Shown here one piece after another: positions 55,889-64,000 of a stretch of 64,000 nt of DNA (position 1 is the first letter of the stretch; each line of letters starts with the position of its first letter). The stretch is from Oncomelania hupensis (Eukaryota > Mollusca > Gastropoda > Littorinimorpha > Pomatiopsidae). The notes below the pieces were generated by a model. The model searched no databases and had not been told where the DNA came from. It saw only the letters and a list, made by a program, of their open reading frames with translations. The position numbers were made by a program, and so were the translations under genes. The stretch is from contig CM072513.1 of NCBI GenBank assembly GCA_036898135.1, positions 90,581,768 through 90,645,767 on the forward strand, read 5' to 3'.

Positions 55889-58376
55889 CTGTCCTCAAAA
55901 CAAAAGTAGCGGACAGCGGAGCAGTACGGACAACGCAGCGGCGGGCAACCGGCAGAGGCGGTTTTCCAATCAACGGCAAACCAGTAGATCTGACCATCAG
56001 GTGTGCGGCGGGAGCGTCATTCTTCCGAGTGAGACCGAACGCACAGCTACCCCTGCGGACGTGCAAGAGTGCATGACCGATGGCCAACTTCTTCTTGCCA
56101 ACGGAAAATCCATCCCCGTCGTCGCCAGCGCAGCTGTGACCGTCCAGAACATGCCTGTTTCAAAGGGACGCGTCGGAAATCATGAAGTGACTGTTTTAAG
56201 AGACTCTGGCTGCAGTGGGGTCATCGTCAGAGAAGACCTAATCGCTAAAGAACAGTTCACTGGCGATTCAAAATGGACACTTATGGCCGACAGCAAATGT
56301 TTGAAAGCGCCAGTTGCGAAAATTCATGTCAACACCCCTTTCTACATAGGCGAAGTCGAAGCGGTTTGCCTGAAGAAGCCGCTATACGATTTGATGATCG
56401 GGAATATCGACGGCGCGAGACGACCCGACGACCCCGATCCAGAGTGGAGTCCTGCCTCAACCCAACACGTCGAAGTTGTGGAGGAGGATCCATTGCCATT
56501 TCCCGATGGAGACCTTACAGAGCTGCTACGGGACAATGTGGTTACTCCGGCTCAGCCCTGCCGACCAGAGATCGTCGGTGCTGTTACTACCAGGGCCCAG
56601 GCCAAGAGAGACAAGATGTCTACGCCACTGAAGGTCGCCGACAACTCCAAAGCTGCCATCGTGGACAGAGATAAGCTGATCCAGCTCCAGGAAGCTGATA
56701 GCACTTTAAACAAGTACAGGAACCGCCAAGACCACGTGACCAAGGGCAGTGGCACGGTCTATTTTGAGGTGAAGGCCAAGATCCTGTATCGAATCTTCCA
56801 GCACCCGAGGGTCAACGGAGGGAAACCACTACGTCAAGTCTTGGTACCGTTACCCCTAAGGCGCCAGGTGATGGAAGTAGCGCATGACTCAATTATGGGA
56901 GGTCACCTAGGCATCAAGAAGACGTCGGACAGAATCCAGGCGGTGTTCTACTGGCCAGGACTTCATGCGGACGTCAGCCGTTTCTGCCGATCATGTGACA
57001 TTTGCCAGAAGACCATACCTCGAGGAAGGGTCCCGAAAGTGCCTATGCAGAGGATGCCTCTGATCGACCGACCTTTCAAGAGGGTGGCCTTAGACTTAAT
57101 CGGCGAAATAAGACCTCCGAGTGAAGAAGGTCATCGATGGGTACTGACTTTAGTGGACTATGCGACTCGGTACCCAGAAGCAGTGCCGCTGAAGAAGATT
57201 GACACTGAAACTGTAGCAGAGGCACTGGTGGACATGTTCAGTAGACTTGGAGTGCCTGAAGAAATTCTGACAGACCTCGGGACGCAGTTCGTCTCTGACT
57301 GTATGAAGGAGGTCAACAGACTGCTGAGCATCCGGCATTTAACTACGACACCCTACCATCCAATGTGCAACGGGCTTGTCGAAAAGTTCAATGCTACGTT
57401 GAAGTCCACCTTGAAGAAACTGTGCAGCGAGCAGCCCAGACAATGGCATCGCTACATCAACGCCTTACTTTTCGCCTACAGAGAAGTACCGCAGGAGTCC
57501 ACCGGCTTTTCTCCGTTCGAGCTGCTGTACGGAAGAACCATCCGAGGGCCGATGCACATCCTAAAAGAACTGTGGACGAAAGAAGTGGACACCCCAGAGG
57601 TGAAGAACAGCTACCAGTACGTGTTTGAGCTACGAGAGAAGCTGGAGCAGACTCTCGAGATAGCCAGAGAAAACCTGAAGTCCCAGGACTGTGGAAAGCA
57701 CTATTATGATCGTAGGGCTGTGAACAGGAAGTTCAAACCTGGCAACAAAGTGCTGGTGCTGCTACCTACCGATCATAATAAGTTGCTGATGCAGTGGAGA
57801 GGCCCGTACGAAGTGGAGACCGTGGTGGGGATCAACGACTATAAGGTGAAGGTCGGCCAGCATTCCAAAATATACCACGCCAACCTCCTTAAGCTGTACG
57901 TGGAGAGGCCGCCAGAGACTGTACATGCAGCAACAGCAGCTGTGACCGACGACAGCTTTGACAGCGAAGAACTGTTGGAACTTGGAGACTTCCACAGCAA
58001 AGAAGGCATCGATGACGTTAAGCTAGGACCAGGCTTGACGGAAGGTCAAAAGTTGGAGCTCAGGGACCTTGTGGGCGAATTTCCCCATGGCTTCAGCGGT
58101 GTCCCGGGCTCTGCGACTTTGGTCGAACATGAAGTCTACACCCAGACCTTGAGGGAGCTGTTCCACCGTCCCGCAGAAGCCAACCTGACCGTGAGACCCA
58201 GCGAATGCATTCTGGGAGCTGACAACGTCGACTGCGTCGGACATCCGACGGAAGAAAAAGACAACGGAGGACGCAATGATTCCAGGGAAGCCCACGTGAT
58301 CATCGTCTTTGACCCTGGGCCGATGACGACCGCAACTGACGAGGGCGTCGATTCCTTGCGAACGAAAGAACATTGA
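55710..58376 (+). CDS. Element 2 Pol: protease-integrase, RT internally deleted
   Basis: Open frame of 888 codons in +1 relative to Gag; numbering here is from 55710. CCHC knuckle CFTCNATDHRASNC at residues 48-61, aspartic protease DSG at 165-167, integrase HHCC (HDSIMGGH ... CRSCDIC, about residues 391-435). The catalytic core has D462 (ALDLIGE), D522 (LTDLGTQF) and E558 (LVEKFNATL), with 35 residues between the last two, as required. The GPY/F-like module is VLVLLPTDHNKLLMQWRGPY ... IYHANLLKLY. An RT lead-in follows, LRDLVGEFPHGFSGVPG ... VEHEVYT, then an abrupt jump near 58150 to ANLTVRPSECILGADNVDCV, text from the distal RT. The codons after this are probably out of frame. Integrase looks intact; RT and RNase H cannot work. 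Confidence 0.88.
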   Translation: MGKTLGPPSATKHFQKTGNHVNQIQGSQTSQRQTDSTPPPREGHSRGCFTCNATDHRASNCPQNKSSGQRSSTDNAAAGNRQRRFSNQRQTSRSDHQVCGGSVILPSETERTATPADVQECMTDGQLLLANGKSIPVVASAAVTVQNMPVSKGRVGNHEVTVLRDSGCSGVIVREDLIAKEQFTGDSKWTLMADSKCLKAPVAKIHVNTPFYIGEVEAVCLKKPLYDLMIGNIDGARRPDDPDPEWSPASTQHVEVVEEDPLPFPDGDLTELLRDNVVTPAQPCRPEIVGAVTTRAQAKRDKMSTPLKVADNSKAAIVDRDKLIQLQEADSTLNKYRNRQDHVTKGSGTVYFEVKAKILYRIFQHPRVNGGKPLRQVLVPLPLRRQVMEVAHDSIMGGHLGIKKTSDRIQAVFYWPGLHADVSRFCRSCDICQKTIPRGRVPKVPMQRMPLIDRPFKRVALDLIGEIRPPSEEGHRWVLTLVDYATRYPEAVPLKKIDTETVAEALVDMFSRLGVPEEILTDLGTQFVSDCMKEVNRLLSIRHLTTTPYHPMCNGLVEKFNATLKSTLKKLCSEQPRQWHRYINALLFAYREVPQESTGFSPFELLYGRTIRGPMHILKELWTKEVDTPEVKNSYQYVFELREKLEQTLEIARENLKSQDCGKHYYDRRAVNRKFKPGNKVLVLLPTDHNKLLMQWRGPYEVETVVGINDYKVKVGQHSKIYHANLLKLYVERPPETVHAATAAVTDDSFDSEELLELGDFHSKEGIDDVKLGPGLTEGQKLELRDLVGEFPHGFSGVPGSATLVEHEVYTQTLRELFHRPAEANLTVRPSECILGADNVDCVGHPTEEKDNGGRNDSREAHVIIVFDPGPMTTATDEGVDSLRTKEH

Positions 58377-58697
58377 CTGTGTGGACGAACTAAGAATATT
58401 GGTAATGACAGACTTGAAAATGAAAAACGTTAACTGGGTAAATGGTCTGTGAACATTGACAGTATCCAGAAAGATTTGCAGATGAGAAACATTGACTCTG
58501 TGTGAATGAACTGTGAACATTGACAATATCCAGATAGACTTGCGGATGGAAGAACATTGACTCTGTGTATATAAACTGAGAACATTGACAGTAAGTGAGA
58601 CAGTCTGAAGTAAGTTTTAATTCTGTACATTGTTTGTGCATTACGTTTCAACGTTGTTGAAAGAAATTGGGTAAATTTCTTCTTGAGTGGGGGGTTA
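58377..58697 (+). other. Element 2 3' non-coding region and polypurine tract
   Basis: Contains three or four degenerate copies of GAACATTGAC plus TCTGTGT text (58375-58590). A purine tract, GAGTGGGGGG, at 58685-58694 lies just before the 3' LTR. Confidence 0.6.
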
Positions 58698-59331
58698 TGT
58701 TACGTTGAAACGTGAACGAAAGTATGTCGGAAGCGTGTACGATAGATCTAATCGTTTCGATTTGCAAAGTATTCAATAATGGAGCTTATTTACCTTTGAT
58801 TTGAGTTTGCATTGTTGTTAGGAGAGGCTTTGTATAACGTTGATAATTTGCGTTAGTCGATATTATTTGAGAATCTTCTGGATATGCGTGTTTACTCTTG
58901 ATGGAAATTTCCCGATACATGTAGAAGCAAGAGGTCGTTCTGGAAGATATAAAAATATGTATTGACGTAAGTCAGTGATGACGATCTTTTATTCGATTGG
59001 TGGCAGTGCGTCATTTCTACTGTATTCGAAATCTTTCCGGAAAAGAGAGAGGTTATTTAATCGTGTGCCGAGATTGTTGTTGAGAGTAAAGTTGTTGATA
59101 GTGATTTGGAAAGTTGCTGTGAAAGTTGTTGAGTTGAATTGAGAATTGTATGCAGTTGTTGATGTGTGCTGAATAAAAGTGGAAAACTTCATACGTCGAC
59201 TTTGTGACTTGTATGCTGTTTGAACGGGCTGTGTGAATAAACGAATCTGAGTTACACAACTATCAGGAATTCAAGCATCGGGGCTGAATCAGATACTGAT
59301 AGAAAACACCAACATCAAACTGAGTGTAACA
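58698..59331 (+). repeat. Element 2 3' LTR
   Basis: 634 bp, no difference from the 5' LTR seen by eye. TATAAAA at 58948-58954 and AATAAA at 59172-59177. Confidence 0.95.
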
Positions 59332-59469
59332 TACTGACAACCGAAACCTGTCCCAGGAAGCGGATATGACACCGCAGGAACAGGATGGACGTCATTCACG
59401 TGACGGGCTGAGCCTTGTTGACACCAAAATCACACGTTGTAAAGTTTGCGATCAGTCAGAAATAGGATT

Positions 59470-59472
<3 letters not shown>

Positions 59473-59534
<62 letters not shown>

Positions 59535-59575
59535 CGTGTGTGTGTTTGTGTGTTGTGTGTGTGTGTTCGTGAGTG
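59473..59575. repeat. (TG)n microsatellite
   Basis: TG repeats with a few GC and TT interruptions. Confidence 0.95.
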
Positions 59576-59589
59576 TGTACACAATAATG

Positions 59590-59768
59590 CAGTGCCAGCT
59601 ACACAATAAAGCTACACCCAGCAAGTACTAGTTTCTTTCTCCCACGTCCTCGGTAGCCCAGGACTACACTCCGTTGTCTCCATGCTAGGCGGCTTAAATT
59701 AGACCGTGCATCTACCAGCGCCTCTGAGCAGCTCTCGAGCTGGAAAAGCGATGTATAAGACAGAGTTA
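59590..59768 (+). mobile_element. tRNA-derived SINE 3' half, diverged
   Basis: GTGCCAGCTACACAATAAAG, then GCGCCTCTGAGCAGCTCTCG and AAAAGCGATGTATAAG correspond to the SINE at 44.8-45.05 kb. Confidence 0.7.
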
Positions 59769-59831
59769 ATGCTAAATACATAAATAATAATGGATTTGGA
59801 AGTGGATTTGGAGTACTATTCGTTAATAATA

Positions 59832-60209
59832 CAGGGTGTTCCAAAAGTCTTGGGCACATTTGAAGTCCCCATATCTCAATTACTATGAATGGTAGTAAGA
59901 TAAAAGTTGTGCCATTTTAAAGCTAATTACATTAAGTTTTTTGTAAAGCTGTTGATTTTTTTTATTTCTTTTCAGACTCATTAATGGCCTTCACTCAATC
60001 AGAAAATGCAGGGATGCGTTTGGCAAGAATTTGACTATCGGCTTGATGTGTGTCGTGTGACCAATGGTGCTCACATTGAACATCTTTGAACATTCCATGT
60101 AAAAATTGAGATTACAAGCTTTCTGAATTTACCAGAAGCGTTTTTATATCCTTAATAGTTTCGGAAATATTCAATGTCAAAATGTGCCCAAGACTTTTGG
60201 AACACCCTG
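59832..60209. mobile_element. mariner-like MITE, copy B
   Basis: 378 bp with 30-bp perfect inverted ends (59832-59861 and 60180-60209; starts CAGGGTGTTCCAAAAGTC), flanked by TA on each side. No transposase. The ends are typical of Tc1/mariner elements. Confidence 0.88.
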
Positions 60210-60735
60210 TATATGCGCGCCTGCTATGCTTGCCTTTCTTTCTGCCTAAGTATTGATGTTTTTACGGGTTGGTGTGCTCGTTTGCGTGCCTTTCTCCGCC
60301 TCCGTGTTTATCTGTCTGAACAGTGTACCTGCAGCTATTCTATGAGCCAGCTCGGGTTTATCACCGCAGCATTTGCACGTGCCTTGGGCTGGGCGTGATG
60401 CATGTGAGTGGGGCAATCTCTGGGTAAACTCCACCACCCGACACCGCTATGACCTGAGTAATGACAAACTAAAAGCCACCCCAAACACCACATTGTTATT
60501 GTATTTTACAAAAAAAATTTAATTAATAAAACATTCATTGACTGAAGTGCATTGAATTGAATTGAGCCACGATATTTTTTAAAGTACGTGTAGACCCTTC
60601 ATCAACGTATTTTTTAATTTTAAAAAAGGAAGAAAGAAAACGCCAATAAAATGTAAATTTGTAGTTACGGATGACTACATGAATCAAATGTTATTAGACG
60701 CATTAATATCATTAAGAGACCAAAGGGTGGGGTGG
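60210..60735. other. Non-coding stretch
   Basis: No recognised gene or repeat. A terminal AATTGAATTGAGCC near 60553 is short. Confidence 0.45.
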
Positions 60736-61032
60736 GAGAAAGGTGAGAGAGAAAGAGAGACAGAAAAAGAGAGAGACAGACAGACAGAGACAGAGACCGA
60801 CATAGAGAAACAGAGACAGAGAATCACAGACAGACAGAAGAGAGAGAGAGGGAGAGTGAGAGGGAGACAGACAGAGACACAGGGAGACAGAGAAAGAAAC
60901 ACACAAAGACAGAGAAAGACGAAGATAGTTACAGACTGGCAAAGGAAAGAGAGACGGAGATAGTGACAGACAGACAGACAGAGGAGAATAAAGGAGAGAG
61001 ACAGACCGACAGAAGAGACAGAGAGAAATACG

Positions 61033-61098
<66 letters not shown>
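60736..61098. repeat. GA/GACA-rich simple repeat
   Basis: Degenerate GAGA and GACAGA repeats ending in a pure (GA)n at 61037-61098. The long frames are artefacts. Confidence 0.95.
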
Positions 61099-61103
<5 letters not shown>

Positions 61104-61270
61104 CAAGTCGAAGTCCAAACATTTAATAGGATAATAGCATTAGGACCTATGTCTTACAGCTAGTCCTTAATAAATTGTAAAATAGAAAAGAAAAATTCAG
61201 AACAAACAAAATAATTAACATAAAATTGAGTTGAAACTAACGCAAACCTTAACAATGGTAAGAAGTATAT
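61099..61270 (-). repeat. LINE 3' end fragment
   Basis: GTCAAGTCGAAGTCCAAACA, TTTAATAGGATAATAGCAT and TAGGACCTATG match 25178-25228. It is followed by about 110 bp of further sequence, TAGTCCTTAATAAATTG, probably the 3' UTR of the same unknown LINE. Confidence 0.6.
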
Positions 61271-61274
61271 GGTA

Positions 61275-61333
<59 letters not shown>

Positions 61334-61920
61334 TACAGATACAGACAGAGAGACAGAGAGGAAGAGACAGACAGAGACAACAGAGAGACAGACAGAGAGG
61401 AAGAGACAGACAGAGACAACAGCGAGACAGACAGAGAGGAAGTGACAGACAGAGACCACAGAGAGACAGTCAGAGAGGAAGAGACAGACAGAGACAACAA
61501 AGAGACAGACAGACAGAGAGGAAGAGACAGACAGAGACAACAGAGAGACAGACAGAGAGAGAGATGAAGAGACAGACAGAGACAACAGAGAGACAGACAG
61601 ACAGAGAGGAAGAGACAGACAGAGACAACAGAGAGACAGACAGACAGAGAGGAAGAGACAGACAGAGACAACAGAGACAGACAGACAGAGAGGAAGAGAC
61701 AGACAGAGACAACAGAGACAGACAGACAGAGAGGAAGAGACAGACAGAGACAACAGAGAGACAGACAGACAGAGAGGAAGAGACAGACAGAGAGGATGAG
61801 ACAGACAGACAGAGAGGAAGAGACAGACAGAGACAACAGAGAGACAGACAGACAGAGAGGAAGAGACAGACAGAGACAACAGAGACAGACAGACAGAGAG
61901 GAAGAGACAGACAGAGACAG
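61271..61920. repeat. GA-rich minisatellite
   Basis: (GA)n at 61283-61328, then about 15 units of GAGAGGAAGAGACAGACAGA plus GACAACAGAGAGACAGACA, 36-44 bp each. Confidence 0.95.
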
Positions 61921-62180
61921 TGGGTGGGGATTGGTGTGGAACAGTACAAATAATGTCAGACAGTACTGGAATGTTGCCAACTAGATCTAAGCCCCTAAAC
62001 AACAGTTTAAATGACTAGTAAAATGGACAAGCGATCCTTCACTGAAAGAAACCATCACAAATTAATTTAAAAGTACCAACGCTAAACAAATAAATCAATA
62101 AATAAATAAACAGAGATACATTTCTTTCAGAAAAAAACAAGAACGGGTAGATGAGTGAATGAATTAATGAATGAATGAAT
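61921..62180. other. AT-rich flank
   Basis: No recognised feature. Confidence 0.5.
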
Positions 62181-62386
<206 letters not shown>

Positions 62387-62541
62387 AAATAATAAATAAT
62401 CAATACAAAACTAACTAGTCAATATTAATGACATAATTAAATAAACTAATTAAATAAACCAATTAAGTTTAGTTTTAAAAAAAATAATTAAAATCAATAA
62501 CTATATTTTAAACAAGTACAAATACAATTCAGTTATCTTAC

Positions 62542-62635
62542 CTGCACGGTGCACAACAGGTAGCAGATACAGCACGCAGTTGTAGCATAGCTGTACGCCA
62601 GCAGTCTCCAGCAGTCTTCTGATCAGGGCATCCAT
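62542..62635 (-). CDS. Candidate first coding exon, unknown gene
   Basis: The minus strand reads MDALIRRLLETAGVQLCYNC, then VLYLLPVVHRA, 31 codons plus one base. The ATG sits in a strong context (AAAATGG). The exon ends at a consensus donor, CAG/GTAAG (62537-62541). The remaining exons would lie at lower coordinates or across a long intron, and none was found in this window. The segment is partly hydrophobic. Function not recognised. Confidence 0.35.
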
Positions 62636-62744
62636 TTTGATGAAGTTCGTTTAAAACTCGAAACTCAAAAATCACCTTTTTCCTTTTTCTACAGACAGAC
62701 GATGAGATAATCTATAAAGTCTGTATCCTGAAGAAACAAAAACC

Positions 62745-63190
62745 ACTTGATTTTTTTTTCTCCAAAAGTCTGTCTGGATTTTGGTTCAGTCCAGCCTTTT
62801 CAAATTTAGTTTTCCCTTTTCACACAGTCATACAGATTATAAGACTGTTCTGAGAGTCACTTGAATTTTTGAAGACGTCCGTCGATATTCCAGTCCAAGT
62901 TTTTTTTTCCCAGTTCGATTGCTCTGTTCCGTACAACTCTTTTTATCTTGTTCAGGATTTTTTCCTCTTCAAGTTTTAATCAATTGTTCGGTTCTGAACA
63001 ATTCTTTAGTCTTGTCCAGCTTTTCCCCCCAAAGTTTTGATCAATTGTTCTGTTCTAAACAATTCTGTAGTCTTGTCCAGGTTTTTTTTCCCCTAACCAA
63101 GTCTTGTTGACTGTAACACCGTTCTGACGAATCCTTTATCTGGTCCAGGGTTTTTCAAGTTTCGTTCAATTTATTGTTCTGCGGTGAAGG
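62745..63190. repeat. Degenerate tandem repeat of about 62 bp
   Basis: Blocks of GTTTTGATCAATTGTTCTG, TTCTAAACAATTCTGTAG and TCTTGTCCAGGTTTTT recur about four to six times. It lies where the 5' untranslated region or promoter of the candidate exon at 62542-62635 would be. Confidence 0.75.
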
Positions 63191-63970
63191 ACGCTGGAGT
63201 CGTTTGTCAAGTTTTCTCCGTGTATTCCTGCTGAACCTTTCCAAGTTAACATCGATTGTTATTCCTGGTAAAAGAAAGAAAAGGGAGGTTATAAGAAGAA
63301 ATCCATGTTTTTTTCCTTCACAGTTAGCTTTCTTTATTGTGTTGTCGGGTTTCATTCACTCTCCCGCAAACCTTTCTGTGGTTTTTTTTTCCTTTTCTTT
63401 TGTTGTTGCTTTGTAGTACCGACTGTTCAATGTCCGCCTGCAACTTTAGAAAAAAAGACGAAATAGTCGTTAAACTTGCGTTTGTGTGTGTAATAATGTT
63501 TTTGTTTTTTTTTCTTAAAGTGAGTCTGGCTTCATTTTATTTTCAAACCTTTACGCGATATAGTATGATCATAAAAGAGTTTCATTCATCCATATTATTG
63601 AGGGGAAAGCTATCAAAAAAGCGTGTACGCAGCTTAAAAAGACATTATGTCCTCTTAAAACGTCACCTCGTGAGCTTCCTATCCTATTCAGATTCAACCT
63701 CATTGAGCTGTTGGATATATGTGCTATATTAAATTGCCCTTAATTTTAAAAAAAAAGGAAAACTGTGCAATCATTACACTTCAGCCGATACATCGGGCGC
63801 GAGACCGAGTCGCATAGAAACAGCCACAGCAAGGCCCTCAATCAAACACACGCTGCTTTCGTTGAGTCATGCAACGGAAATTCCATGTTTTTGTTTTGTT
63901 TTGTTTTGTTTTGTTTTGTCGCGCCTGTTCAGATATTCCATAAAAGATAATAATGAAGTCTCTTTTTTTT
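63191..63970. other. Non-coding stretch
   Basis: T-rich, with a TTTTG pentamer run at 63891-63919. Several open frames, none with domains. Confidence 0.5.
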
Positions 63971-64000
63971 AATTATTTAATCGTTCTTATATAGCGCTTT
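63971..64000 (-). mobile_element. tRNA-derived SINE 3' end running off the window
   Basis: TTAATCGTTCTTATATAGCG and CTTT match the 3' end of the SINE at 44205-44235. The rest lies outside. Confidence 0.75.

Larger units (their letters stand above)
53684..59331 (+). mobile_element. Gmr1-like Ty3/Gypsy LTR retrotransposon with RT deletion (element 2)
   Basis: Two 634-bp LTRs (53684-54317, 58698-59331), in which I saw no difference, flank gag and pol on the plus strand. TACTG repeats at 53679-53683 and 59332-59336. Order: gag with charged coiled coil, zinc knuckle, protease, integrase, GPY/F-type module, then a stub of RT that jumps to the RT/RNase H boundary. The RT palm and RNase H are missing. 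It would need RT in trans. Confidence 0.93.

Noticed and set aside
60963..62002. Long Ser/Leu/Cys-rich ORFs
   Set aside because: Artefacts of GA-rich simple repeats.

Overview
The window looks like a gene-poor, repeat-dense stretch of an invertebrate animal genome. The range of LINE clades, tRNA- and 5S-derived SINEs, piggyBac, hAT and mariner relics, and very long di-, tri- and tetranucleotide tracts fits a mollusc, possibly a gastropod; this is inference from repeat content only. No host gene is identifiable with confidence. Three candidate host exons or genes are listed at low confidence, near 20.1-20.4 kb, 24.5-25.1 kb and 62.5-62.6 kb.

Layout. 0-4.2 kb: GA-rich tandem repeats of about 200 bp, split by a piggyBac element with a full-length transposase of the PGBD2/3 type (one small intron). 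4.27-13.19 kb: a complete Ty3/Gypsy-type LTR element on the minus strand (1534-bp LTRs, 5-bp target duplication GTCAT), broken by frameshifts and by a nested, 5'-truncated LINE carrying an RNase H domain. 13.2-20.8 kb: microsatellites, an L2-like LINE end, tRNA-derived SINEs, a 36-bp minisatellite, and two copies of a short hAT-like MITE. 20.86-24.2 kb: a CR1/Rex1-like LINE on the minus strand with one intact 994-codon ORF. 24.2-38.5 kb: trinucleotide tracts, a 51-bp minisatellite, a 5S-derived SINE, MITEs, a miniature RTE LINE and LINE ends. 38.5-40.9 kb: an RTE LINE on the minus strand with both ends but no RT core. 41-53.6 kb: an unclassified 1.5-kb repeat family, a head-to-head pair of SINEs, more LINE ends and long simple repeats. 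53.68-59.33 kb: a second complete LTR element on the plus strand (634-bp LTRs that look identical, target duplication TACTG). 59.3-64 kb: a mariner-like MITE with 30-bp perfect ends, GA-rich minisatellites, a (GATA)n tract and a possible first exon on the minus strand.

The main observation is that both LTR elements have the domain order gag-protease-integrase-reverse transcriptase, with integrase before RT. That order is known from Gmr1-like Gypsy elements. Both have also lost the RT catalytic core and RNase H while keeping LTRs and target duplications. The plus-strand element has LTRs with no difference seen, so it probably moved recently using RT supplied in trans.
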